Origin: Boswellia sacra
Lineage: Eukaryota; Streptophyta; Magnoliopsida; Sapindales; Burseraceae
Direction: 5' to 3'
DNA length: 64,000 bases
Assembly: GCA_013180625.2 (NCBI GenBank)
Contig: SNVD02012892.1
Coordinates: 642,160 to 706,159, forward strand
Within the stretch, counting starts at the first letter, position 1. Every line of letters begins with the position of its first letter. This document shows, piece by piece, positions 13,263 to 23,232 of the stretch. The notes beneath the pieces were generated by a model. That model searched no databases. It was not told the DNA's origin and saw nothing but the letters and a program-made list of their open reading frames with translations. Position numbers and translations under genes: made by a program.

Positions 13263-13980
13263 CATTTAGTTTGAAATGTAGAACAGAGGGTGGAAAACGT
13301 TGAACTTCAAAATAAATTGGAGTATTTTTAACAAATATTCTTAATAAATAATCCTGTCAATGGTTTCATATTGTTCCTTGCTTGCTTTTCTTGAGGGGCA
13401 TAAGCGTTACTAACTATAAAGGCATCTCACAAGTGTAGAGTCATTATAACCCAACTCTCTTTATTGTTGGTATACTTCTTTAGTTTTCATTTAGTCTAAT
13501 CAGGAACTGTTGTTGGACCTGGAATGATAGGTTAGTTTATTCAGTTTTGTTTTGATAATAAGGGGATTTCTGTTCCATTACACTTTTATCAGAATATGAC
13601 TTCTCATTAATATGCATATGTATATAGTGCATCTTTATAACCTATTGCCTAGTTAACATGTATGAGCCAATTTGCTGATGTCTTCCAATCTTTGGTGGCA
13701 GAAGTTACTAAAAACAGCTTTATGCAGTCAATCAGTCACTAATTCAGTCTTATTGTTATTGCATCTAAAATGATTATTATCATGAAACATGCAGGAAGAG
13801 AAAGATAAGAAAATCCTGGATCTGTACAACGAACTTCAGTGTGAAAGAGAAAGGTCTGCAGCAGTCCAACAGCAGCTGCACATGGTTCTCAAAGATCTCG
13901 AAGAACATGCTGAGTTTATGTCTCTAAGAGTTGAAGACGTCATCGGCAACTTGAAAGAAATTGAACTTGATGATCTATAG
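12315..13980 (+). pseudogene. FAR1-related sequence (FRS) transcription-factor gene, copy 1, disrupted
   Basis: Exon 1 (12315-12888) starts MAGSAGHDYVDSDGG, is acidic for about 60 residues, then enters a FAR1 domain (GMTFPSLDDARDFYY...YAKRTGFTIRTN, GRDFVCSREGF, KWVVTKFVREHNHKL). Exon 2 (13795-13980, after a GCAG acceptor) encodes 61 residues of charged coiled coil ending IGNLKEIELDDL and a stop. FRS proteins bind DNA in the nucleus, the best known being FHY3/FAR1 in phytochrome A signalling; here there is no MULE transposase domain, as in short FRS-like proteins. Lesions are a GAA to TAA nonsense at 12570-12572, a 7-bp duplication (cttggca, 12768-12774) that shifts the frame, and a donor after AGTGAG that now reads TT instead of GT. 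The ATG is kept in all three copies. Confidence 0.75.
13165..13261. repeat. Compound microsatellite (GAT)n-(TTA)n
   Basis: Uninterrupted GAT repeats with one GGT variant pass into about 15 TTA/ATT units inside the intron of FRS copy 1. In FRS copy 2 the same place (about 62740) holds only a short GAT run followed by TTG/TCG units, so the array expanded after duplication. Confidence 0.9.
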
Positions 13981-14203
13981 CTTCTCAGCCAAAGAACAGA
14001 ACAGCACAATATTTTCTATCGGATAGGTAACTCAATAGTAATTTCTTGACTACCAAACTAGACCATCAACTTCACCTAGCCAATGTTTTCGAAAGCTGAA
14101 TTCATCATTTGCCAATGGCATGACCAATGCTACTTGGAAAACACCACTAAAGGAGAAAAAAAAGCATTTTGGGGTTTTTTATGGACTTTCCTCAATCGTA
14201 GAG

Positions 14204-15839
14204 TGTAACGACCGGACCCCTGGCACGTGGCACTTTGTGGCCCTTTCGCCTTCAAGAGGTGGCCCCCGTGTCAGGCTACAGTCGCACACAGTCCAGTATT
14301 GTCCGCTCTGGGCCCATCGGCCCTCACGGTTTTGTCCCCCGGTACTACCCTGTCTTGGGGAACGGGGCCTTATAGGACACCCTCTATTACCCTCAAGGGA
14401 TTATTCCCAGGAGCGCCTCCCCCACTCGAACCCAAGACCTCAAAGGTACTTGGCGTTCAAAGTGAGTACCATTCGCAAGTTGCCCGAATGGTACTCACTT
14501 TGAACGCCAAGTACCTTTGAGGTCTTGGGTTCGAGTGGGGGAGGCGCTCCTGGGAATAATCCTTGAGGGTAATAGAGGGTGTCCTATAAGGCCCCGTTCC
14601 CCAAGACAGGGTAGTACCGGGGGACAAAACCGTGAGGGCCGGTGGACCCAGAGCGGACAATACTGGACTGTGTGCGACTGTAGCCTGACACGGGGGCCAC
14701 CTCTTGAAGGCGAAAGGGCCACAAAGTGCCACGTGCCAGGGGTCCGGTCGTTACATAAAAAGGCGCCGTTCCCCAAGACAGGGTAGTACCGGGGGACAAA
14801 ACCGTGAGGGTCGGTGGACCCAGAGCGGACAATACCGATTGACTGTGCGGCCGGACACAAAGTGCCACGTGGGGGCCACCTCTTGAAGGCGAAAGGGCCA
14901 CAAAGTGCCACACGGGGGCCACCTCTTGAAGTCCGGGTCGTTACATAAAAAGGCGCCTTTTTATGTAACGACCGGACCCCTGGCACGTGGCACTTTGTGG
15001 CCCTTTCGCCTTCAAGAGGTGGCCCCCGTGTCAGGCTACAGTCGCACACAGTCCAGTATTGTCCGCTCTGGGCCCACCGGCCCTCACGGTTTTGTCCCCC
15101 GGTACTACCCTGTCTCGGGGAACGGGGCCTTATAGGACACCCTCTATTACCCTCAAGGGATTATTCCCAGGAGCGCCTCCCCCACTCGAACCCAAGACCT
15201 CAAAGGTACTTGGCGTTCAAAGTGAGTACCATTCAGGCAACTTGCTCGAATGGTACTCACTCTGAACGGTGACGACCTTTGAGGAGGTCTAAGGTTCGAG
15301 TGGGGGAGGCGTCCTGGGCCTGTGGGCTAACAGGAACAAAACCTTGAGGGGCCTGCGGGCTGCCAAAGAGGACAATACCGATTGACTGTGGGACCGGACA
15401 CAAAGTGCCACATGGGGGCCACCTCTTGAAGGCGAAAGGGCCACAAAGTGCCACACGGGGGCCACCTCTTGAAGTCCGGGTCGTTACATAAAAAGGCGCC
15501 GTTTTTATGTAACGACCCGAACTTCAAGAGGTGGCCCCCGTGTGGCACTTTGTGGCCCTTTCGCCTTCAAGAGGTGGCCCCCACGTGGCACTTTGTGTCC
15601 GGTCGTACAGTCAATCGGTATTGTCCGCTCTGGGGCCTACCGGTCCCTCATGGTTTTGTTCCTGTTAAGCCCACAGGCCCCAGGACGCCTCCCCCACTCG
15701 AACCTTAGACCTCCTCAAAGGTCGTCACCGTTCAGAGTGAGTACCATTCGGGCAATTGCCACGTGGGGGCCACCTCTTGAAGGCGAAAGGGCCACAAAGT
15801 GCCACACGGGGGTCACCTCTTGAAGTCCGGGTCGTTACA
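14204..15839. mobile_element. Hairpin-rich foldback element with TGTAACGACC termini and TAGAG target duplication
   Basis: The element begins TGTAACGACC and ends with its reverse complement (GTCGTTACA). It is flanked by TAGAG at 14199-14203 and 15840-15844, a 5-bp target duplication. The first third (14204-14755) is an almost perfect inverted repeat with arms of about 272 bp and a 9-base loop at 14476-14484. The rest is made of diverged copies of the same arm in alternating orientation, joined at AAAAAGGCGCC-type junctions (14755-14770, 14936-14973, 15480-15520). It is much more GC-rich than its surroundings. The many overlapping short frames (PSRGGPR, KRWPPC types) are symmetric by-products, not genes. 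TG...CA ends and a 5-bp duplication fit LTR-type integration, while foldback structure fits FB or MITE elements. I cannot assign a superfamily. Confidence 0.8.
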
Positions 15840-15862
15840 TAGAGTTTCTTCTTTTTCAAGCT

Positions 15863-16033
15863 GATGAAGATGATTATTACAAATTCTTTGACTGTTCAAC
15901 TGAGGCACTCGATGGCCTGGTGGCCAGGCCTTGGAAGTTATCCACGCTCCAGTTGAGTGGAGATGCCTTTTCTTTGTCACCTGTGCAATCGTTTTCATGG
16001 GCTAACTGCATCAAGGCAAGGGAGGCTTCTTAA
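15863..16033 (+). other. Unrecognised coding-like exon next to the foldback element
   Basis: After a textbook polypyrimidine acceptor (TTTCTTCTTTTTCAAG) there is an open frame of 56 codons with normal protein composition, including DEDDYYKFFDCSTEALDGL and SFSWANCIKAREAS, then TAA. The foldback element sits directly upstream of this acceptor tract. I do not recognise the protein and cannot find a matching upstream exon. It may be the last exon of a gene broken by the insertion, or a chance frame. Confidence 0.35.
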
Positions 16034-18213
16034 CTCCAATTATTGTTCGTGTTCCTTTATGTAGATATTTGAGCCACTTTTTTTATTTTTTATTTTTGGT
16101 TCCAAAATATTGGTTCGAGCAGAAATTGCTCTACCATGTTTGACAAGATTTAAGTCACCCATTGAGTGAAAGACTCCAACTTAAGGGTGGTATTTTGCTT
16201 CTGCTTGAGCTCCAAATGGCACCTGCAGAAGGTTGGTTATTTTAGTATCTAACTCATCTTCTCTTCGTCCGTCTATCAAACCTGCATATCGCGTCCGTTG
16301 CTTTGTTATCTGTTTACTCACTGGGTTGATACCATTGGTCAATGAAGAAAATACAGGCATTGACCAGTAGTTTCAGGGTATTATTATTAAGTTACTGGAT
16401 CAGCGAAACCGTTGGATTAACAGTTGTTATTGTGTTTTCCTTTTCAACTATCAGTCCAACAGTTGCACTCATCCAGTAAGTACTAGAGTATGTAGCCTGT
16501 ATATTGGCAACACCTTACCTTGATGTGTACATGTAACTAAAAATAGTGACCATTTTTGCAGAACGTCACATTCATAACAATATTATAACTTAAAATAAGT
16601 GCAAGTTTGAGATTTTCTTTTTTTTTTGGTTGCAAATATGGCACTTGACATAAAATAATAATGATGTTGTCATTAGCTATGTGTCATGGCACAATTTATA
16701 TGTTTTAAGTTAAGATGGACGGCATGTGCTTGACTTGTTTGGTAGCTTTTGGATTTACTAAAAGCACCAAAAGTGCTTCCAAAGATCTTATAACTCGGAT
16801 GGTGAACTCAAGAAATGGAATATTGTCAGTGTTCTAGTAGCTTTGGCTGTTGGCTTTTCACTTCTCTGTCTTTAAGAATTCTATTGCTCATTGCCAATGG
16901 AGGGAAATTCTCTGAGAATTTTGGTAACGTTGAATGCTAGTGACCTTCAATACTAATTGATATCATTTTGAATACTGTTGAACGGTAGTAAAATGTTATC
17001 ATGCATTACCAAAAAATTAGAAGCATGCATGACCCTATCAGTGGAGAAGGGGCAAAAAAAATGCTTCTGGAGGAACTGTTGAGAATCACTGTTTTATTTG
17101 ATGCCTCAAAGATGGCAGCAGAAGCAGCTGCCCAAGCAAAACACCAAAAGCTTTTGAACTGTAAGCCAGCTACTTGGTTGAATTGCGAGAAATAAAAAAA
17201 GCATGATGGTGGTTCACATTTTATGGAAGGAAACTTTTGTCTTTATCCAGAGTTTCTTATTTTTACCCATGATCTTATGTTCTTCCCTATAAGAGCTTCT
17301 CGGTAGTAAAAATGTTGGCTTACCAGAAAAATTATCTTTGACATTGGAGTGTTGTGAAGTATAAGATACTAAACCTGTGATAATTTGATTTATGGGTCAT
17401 ATTAACATGTGTACATACGTCAACGTAACAAATATATAAAAGTTTAATTGTCAACTTAGATTGTAAAAAAAAAAACAAAAAAAGACTGTAATTGAGTTAT
17501 AGGTGTAATATTATTTTAATCTTAATTTATATTTTCATCTCAGGCGATTTTGCCAAGCAACTCGATAAAAGATTTTGATTTACTGTTCCTAATAACATTT
17601 ACAAAGTTATTGAGATGGTAAACAGGATTATACTTAAAATGAAAATAAACAAAACAAAACAAAACCAAGATGAGATAAAAGAACACATTCTAAGAATTTA
17701 TTCATTTCAATTCATATCAGTAACCATACAACATTAAATAGTGAAATATGAAGGGATAACAGATGCAGAAAAAACTAAAACCATGAAACCAATCTTACAA
17801 AGTTGGAAAAAATTAAAAAAAAAAAAAAGAACCCACAAACAAATAATAGTCTCTCGATATGTTAATTTGTTTCTCTCTACATTCTCCTACCATCCATTTC
17901 CAAATGGCCAATTTCCTGTGGATTTCCTTTTTGTTGCGTATCCGAATTCACATGTTTGATGAAACAAATATGTCATATCATTGATAATTTTACACGATAA
18001 AATCAAAATACTGTCATAATATTTATTCTAAAAATTATAATATATTTGATAGCAGCCATCGTATATATACCATCAAACATTTGATATTAGTTAGAATAAA
18101 CAAAAAAAAGGATTTTAAATAAAATATACGATATATGATACTAATGTACCGATATTTTAATTGTCTATAATCCGCGACTGTCTCGTATAAGACTTTTCTC
18201 GTAAACTTGATTC
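16034..18213. other. Intergenic sequence
   Basis: Nothing firmly supported. A 64-codon frame at 17001-17195 has a coding-like Ala-rich stretch (DASKMAAEAAAQAKHQK) but no recognisable domain and no clear splice context. The remainder is AT-rich. Confidence 0.35.
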
Positions 18214-18277
18214 AATGCACATTGTTGTTGCAAACGTACATGTGGAATGCACATTGTTGTTGCAAACGTACATGTGG
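18214..18277. repeat. Perfect 32-bp tandem duplication
   Basis: The unit beginning aatgcacattgttg and ending tacatgtgg occurs twice without spacer or mismatch (18214-18245, 18246-18277). It lies just downstream of the calmodulin-like relic. Confidence 0.9.
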
Positions 18278-18392
18278 GTTGTATCAATGCAGCCAGCCCT
18301 TGATCTCAACCATTGTATCGTTAATCATCACACAGGAGTTTGCCAAACTATTTACAACAGTTAAAAAAATCACTCACGCCCTATAATGAAAC

Positions 18393-18836
18393 TTAACTTA
18401 AAGTACCGAAACCATCATCTTTTATCATTTGCTTAAACTCCTTGTAATCAACCATACCATCACCATCCGCATTCACCTTCATGATCATCTTCTTGCAATC
18501 CTCTGCAGTCCTGCCTTGCTTGAGCCCAAGAGATCCCAGCACAGCCTTCAGCTCATCAAACGTGATGAACCTATCATCGCTCTGGTCAAACACATTGAAA
18601 GATGCCCTCATGTCCTCCTCCTCTTCTTCAAGTTCATCCATGAGGGTCTTGTACAAAGCTCCAAACTCGTAAATGTCGACGCAACCATCGCCATTGACGT
18701 CAATCCTTTCAATCATCTGCGTCAACTCCTTGTCAGCAATGAAGATTCCCAGGTTCTCTAACGACTCATTCAACTCGCTCTTGGAAATACGGCCATCCTC
18801 ATTGTGGTCAAACATCTAAAACACCCTGTTAACCAT
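18393..18836 (-). pseudogene. Calmodulin-like EF-hand protein gene (CML), N-terminally broken
   Basis: The minus strand encodes a single-exon protein with four EF-hands, closest in layout to plant CML3/5/7 proteins: [15 protein letters not shown] (loop 1), [13 protein letters not shown] (loop 2), [13 protein letters not shown] (loop 3) and [13 protein letters not shown] (loop 4). These are Ca2+ sensors of about 150 residues. The family normally begins a few residues earlier (helix ...VFQMFD); here the codon before MFD is TAG (18816-18818), so the original start near 18836 (MVNRVF) is cut off and only a shortened 140-residue frame from 18815 is open. Loop 3 also has Arg at the conserved Gly position. 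It could be translated from the internal Met with a damaged first EF-hand, but a pseudogene is more likely. A Gypsy fragment lies directly upstream. Confidence 0.75.
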
Positions 18837-18888
18837 GCTCTACTCTAAGACTTGTACCTTTGCCATCCCTTCTTTGGCAGCACTGATG

Positions 18889-19200
18889 TTAATCTACATC
18901 AAATGGACCTCCTCCTCTACCGTATCCATCCTCCCATCACCTTTCTTCGCCATGCCCAAGTAAATGCTTTGATACCAATTTGTTATATTTGTGTTTCTCA
19001 CACACACAGTCCCATAGCAACAAGCACACAAGATAGAAAATTGAGCGGAAATCTAGAGTGATCAGTAGGTAGAAGAACTGCAGAAAAATTTATTTAAATC
19101 CGAAAAGGTAGCAGACTATTCAAGAAGTTTGTTAGCCCTCCTTTAGAGAAATTCTAATAATTTAAATCCCAGGCACAATCCAAATGCTTGACTTCTCGGA
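18889..19200 (-). mobile_element. 5' end remnant of a Gypsy-like LTR element
   Basis: On the minus strand TTGGTATCAAAGC (18967-18979) matches the usual tRNA-iMet primer binding site in all but one position and follows ...ATATAACA, a plausible LTR end at 18981. Downstream, an ATG at 18953 opens MAKKGDGRMDTVEEEVHL and then a stop, which resembles the start of plant Gypsy gag proteins. The element ends where the calmodulin-like sequence begins. The outer limit of the LTR could not be set. Confidence 0.5.
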
Positions 19201-19349
19201 ACAAAAAAGTGGTTTATGCTGCTCTTGCAAGATTAGTAGCTGAACCTGAAACAATTAAGGGTCTTAACATCTTATGCTCATGAAAGATTTTCGCATTGCC
19301 TGAATGATTATTGATTTGCAAACTTTTGTCGGCTGTATAATTTCATTGT
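19201..19349. other. Short unassigned stretch left of the nested LTR elements
   Basis: A coding-like piece (KVVYAALARLVAEPETIKGLN, about 19208-19270, plus) is followed by a stop. I cannot assign it. It is the target DNA into which the 3.3-kb LTR element inserted. Confidence 0.3.
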
Positions 19350-19354
19350 CATTT

Positions 19355-19782
19355 TGATGTAGGACATATTAAAAATAAATTAGGGATTTTAATTTTGATT
19401 TTAGGAATTTTAATTAATTAGGGATTTTGACTTCCTCAATTAGGAGTAATCCTAATTTGAGTTATTTTCATAATTAATAGTTTACTATTTTATCTAGGAT
19501 TTAAATTTTGATATTTTCTTGTTTAGTTAGAATTAGATTCTATTTCCTAATAGATTCTATTTCCTAATTAAGTTATGATTATCGACACTATAAATAAGTG
19601 TCTTTAGTTATTTTATTTCTTAGATTTGGTTGTTATTGGTTTTGTGATCTTTTAGTAAAAAGATTGTCTTCTCCCTCAATTTCACTCTACTTTTCCCTCA
19701 AATTTCATTTTTGTTTCTCCCATTTCTTCTATCTACATCCCCCTCCCTTTCTGTTAACTTGAGGAACCCCGTTTCCTCATCA
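19355..19782 (+). repeat. 5' LTR of the 3.3-kb element
   Basis: 428 bp, TGATGTAGGAC to CCTCATCA, matching 22250-22678 nearly throughout. It contains CACTATAAATAAG near 19588, a plausible TATA box about 190 bp before the LTR end. Confidence 0.85.
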
Positions 19783-20582
19783 ATTGGTATCAGAACGTGG
19801 TTTTGATCCCCTCTTATACTATTCATTCCAGAGTACTGTTCATCATGGATACTGTTCATCCGAGTTATTTTTACCGTGACCACCGTCATACTCTTCTTGT
19901 CGATATCTACAATGTGTCCTTTATTACAAACGTCAATACTCTCAATGATACAAGCCTCATAAAATAGGACAAACATTAGGATAGATGCTTTAGAAAATAA
20001 AGTGGAAAATAGAATGAAAGAAATATTAGCAGCTTTAAAAGCCTTATAAGCCTACGTTCTCGCAAAACAAAATTCTAATTTGGAGTTATCTACCAAATAT
20101 AGGAATCAAGGGATTTTGGGTGCAACTCCTAAGAACCATAATGATGAATGTGATGATTTTAGTGGAGATGATGAGGTAAGCGAGATTGATTTTGAAGATG
20201 GGTATGAATCTAGAGGTGATATTGAGATCGATGGCAAGATGAATTCTAATGATGGTGTGGAGCCTACATGTGAAGAATCTCATGAAATCATTCAAGAAAT
20301 TGATTTCATAGGTTGTGATTTATATTTGGGTTCTTCTACTCTTATTATTGGGTCAACGTTGAAGTCTTCTATTAGGTCAACGGTAAAGTCTTTCATGGTT
20401 ATTATTGTTTCTCTATCAATATCGAAGGCCGCTAAAGCATCAATAATTTTTCTATCATGCGTGCTTCCAATAGTGGATTGTCATGAAGCGAATATGTGGA
20501 TTGATGACTTTCCAATGATCGTGCAAGGCAAGACGTGACGTTTCCTTGTGTATTGGCAATTTCCTCCTTGATAACTCGCCAG

Positions 20583-22215
20583 TGTTGGAATTTGGTTTAT
20601 TCTGATACCACTTTATTGGAGAATAATTACTCAACCAATCAAGCAACACAAGAATATAATGAAGAAGAAGATATTGACTCTTGAACACTTATAAACTCTT
20701 TATTACTTCTTCTTAATAAAATTGATAAATTAGAAAGACTTATATGGTAGACTCAATCCTAATCCTACTCAAACCATAAATACTAATAATTCTTAAAATA
20801 ACTAAATAATTAATCATTATCCATAATTTACTAGGATTATTAATCCTCCCATAATATGTCTTCTAATCTAATTAGGACTCTAATCTTATTTTAACTTAGA
20901 CTTTAAATTCCAAATAAACTCTTAAGCTTTGTTTAAACTTCCAACACCCACCCCCCCCCCTAAACTAAGCTTAACCAAACAATAGCTTAGAACTTTTTCT
21001 TGAACATTGTTGATCTCTTGATGAACCGTTCTTATATTCACGAACATCTTCGTATACCTCTTGAATAACTTTATAATTATTATGCTCTCTAATTAACCAA
21101 GTAAACACAAGATCTTCAATAAGACTATATAGTAACTTTCCAATCAACCTTAATTTCATGTTTTCCCATACATACCTTATATGGTTTTCTTGCATAATTT
21201 ATCAACCATGACCATAATTGTTTGTCTTCTTTCTTTTCTTCACATATATCTCCATGATCATACCCAAACTTTGTTTTATCTTTATGCACAACTTTGACTC
21301 CATAAGCCTTTATAGACAAAATCTTTAATATAATTTACTTTTGTTCTTGTGTTAACGCTGCTCGATTTGTCGGTACTTTAAAACCTTGATTTACAACCTC
21401 CCATATGCCTCTATACTCAAACTCGGCTTGCATTTGAGTTCTCCAATACTCAAAGTTGTGCTTGTTTCCATCAAATCTGATAAGTTCTTTTTCCATCTTG
21501 ATTTGTTTCCTTGACTCTGCCTTCCTGGCAACTCTGACAGGATCTAACTGGCTCTGCCAACTCTGGTAAGTTCTTTCTAACTCTACCAACTTTGCTTTGA
21601 TAGACTCTGAGACCTTCTTGGCTCGACTCTATCTAACTCTTTCTTTGCGCCTGCTTCTCTTACAGGTCTTCTTTAGATCTTTACGCTCTGAGATTGCTCC
21701 TCTCAAAACCTTCCAAACTAGCTCTGACAGGTCTTCCCTTGAGCTTACTACCTATTTTCAAATCAAATTTGATGACTCCTCCTAGATTCTTCCAACCTAG
21801 CTCTGATATTGCTCTTCCCACGACCTTTCTAACCTAGCTCTGATACCAATTTATTGGAATTTGGCTTACTCTGATACCACTTTGTTGGAGAATAATTACT
21901 CAACCAATCAAGCAACACAAGAATATAATGAAGAAGAAGATATTGACTCTTGAACACTTATCAACTCTTTATTACTTCTTCTTAATAAAATTGACAAATT
22001 ACAAAGACTTATATAGTAGACTCAATCCTAATCCTACTCAAACCATAAATACTAATAATTCTTAAAATAACTAAATAATTAATCATTATCCATAATTTAC
22101 TAGAATTATTAATCCTCCCATAATATGTCTTCTAATCTAATTAGGACTCTAATCCTATTTTAACTTAGACTTTAAATTCTAAATAAACTCTTAAGCTTTG
22201 TTTAAACTTCCAACA
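20583..22215 (-). mobile_element. Small non-autonomous LTR element, 1.6 kb, TSD GCCAG, nested
   Basis: Direct repeats of 364 bp at 20583-20946 and 21852-22215 start TGTTGGAA (TATTGGAA in the right copy) and end TTCCAACA. GCCAG flanks the element at 20578-20582 and 22216-22220. A perfect primer site (minus TTGGTATCAGAGC) lies just inside the right LTR at about 21838-21849, and a G-rich tract (plus run of C at 20951-20961) lies just inside the left LTR, so it reads on the minus strand. The 0.9-kb interior has a broken Copia gag frame (21335-21589: FDGNKHNFEYWRTQMQAEF) and no pol. It fits a gag-only (TR-GAG) or TRIM-like element needing a partner for movement. Confidence 0.85.
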
Positions 22216-22249
22216 GCCAGGAGCCGAGTTCTTTCAAGCGGAGGAGAAT

Positions 22250-22678
22250 TGATGTAGGACATATTAAGAATAAATTAGGGATTTTAATTTTGATTTTAGG
22301 GATTTTAATTAATTAGGGATTTTGACTTTCTCAATTATGAGTAATCCTAATTTGAGTTATTTTCCTAATTAATAGTTTACTATTTTCTCTAGGATTTAAA
22401 TTTTGATATTTTCTTGTTTAGTTGGAATTAAATTCTATTTTCTAATAGATTCTATTTTGCTAGTTAAGTTATGATTGTCGGCACTATAAATAAGTGTCTT
22501 TAGTTATTTTATTTCTTAGATTTGGTTGTTATTGGTTTTATGATCTTTTAGTAAAAAGATTGTCTTCTCCCTCAATTTTATTCTACTTCTCCCTCAAATT
22601 TCTTCTATTGTTTCTCCCATTTCCTCTGTCTACATCTCCCTCCCTTTCTGTTAACTTGAGGAAACCCGTTCCTCATCA
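22250..22678 (+). repeat. 3' LTR of the 3.3-kb element
   Basis: 429 bp, following a GGAGGAGAAT polypurine tract. It matches 19355-19782 and is followed by the target duplication CATTT. Confidence 0.85.
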
Positions 22679-22683
22679 CATTT

Positions 22684-22969
22684 CAAATCCTGTTTTTAAA
22701 GAATAAAGCTGTTAATATGTTAAATGTTATATCAACATTACATTTCCATGTTAAAATGTTGGTATTTATATTTTCATGGTTATACTATTTTAATCTATCA
22801 GGTTGCCATCCTTGTGTTTATGTCTTGAAAGGTAGGCATGTTATTAACTCGGTTAATAACTCAAAAACTTTTAATACTCATTTGAATCCAAAAGGGAATC
22901 TAAAGTTATCAGGTCTGTAATGAGTTTTAGCAGTTCTTAATTCCCAAATCATGCAATCAGAGGTTGTAT
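22684..22969. other. Short spacer between LTR elements
   Basis: Unassigned target DNA between the 3.3-kb element and the left LTR of Copia-B. A 67-codon frame at 22717-22920 has no recognisable domain. Confidence 0.35.
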
Positions 22970-23232
22970 CGTGAAAGATGGGAGGAATAGTGATAATTTT
23001 ATTAATTATGGATGATTACAAATACATAGCTTAAGTGGCTATATAAAGAATTCTCTAAGATAAAGAATAGGAAAACTATTTACAGTGTTCAATCAGACCC
23101 ATAATTAAAGGAATCTTAATATATTTACAATAATCAATCAAACCCATGATTAACGGAATCCAAATATCTTTCCTAATAAAACACTGATTCCTTCCTAATA
23201 ATCAGGGATTATATTAGCTGTATACTTTTACA
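22970..23232 (-). repeat. 3' LTR of Copia-B
   Basis: About 263 bp, (C)GTGAAAGATGG to TTTACA on the plus strand. It matches 43926-44190 almost end to end. A purine tract (minus GAGGGGGAG) directly at 23233 marks the 3' end of a minus-strand element. The first base of the LTR has changed from T to C. Confidence 0.85.

Larger units (their letters stand above)
19355..22678 (+). mobile_element. Non-autonomous LTR retrotransposon, 3.3 kb, TSD CATTT (host of a nested element)
   Basis: Two LTRs (19355-19782, 22250-22678) begin TGATG and end CATCA. The 5-bp duplications are identical: CATTT at 19350-19354 and 22679-22683. A primer site TTGGTATCAGAACG follows the left LTR and a purine tract GCGGAGGAGAA precedes the right one, so it runs on the plus strand. 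Only a gag-like remnant is present (about 19980-20538): an N-terminal coil with two stops, then a 152-residue acidic frame at 20080-20538. No protease, reverse transcriptase or integrase is seen. Removing the nested element leaves about 1.7 kb, typical of a deletion derivative of a Gypsy element mobilised in trans. Confidence 0.85.

Noticed and set aside
13030..13269. 79-residue frame ending in poly-Asp/poly-Tyr
   Set aside because: Translation of the GAT/TTA microsatellite in an intron.
14400..14540. GGTTCGAGT motif resembling a tRNA B box, suggesting a SINE or tRNA gene
   Set aside because: No matching A box or cloverleaf, and the motif occurs in both arms of an obvious inverted repeat.
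14120..15823. Many overlapping open frames of 60-184 residues on both strands (KRWPPCQATVAHS and similar)
   Set aside because: They are mirror translations of the inverted-repeat arms of the foldback element, in several frames at once and with no domain.
20583..20946. LTR of 333 bp beginning at TATTGGAG (20614)
   Set aside because: The target duplication GCCAG and the extended match place the true LTR start 31 bp further left, giving 364 bp.
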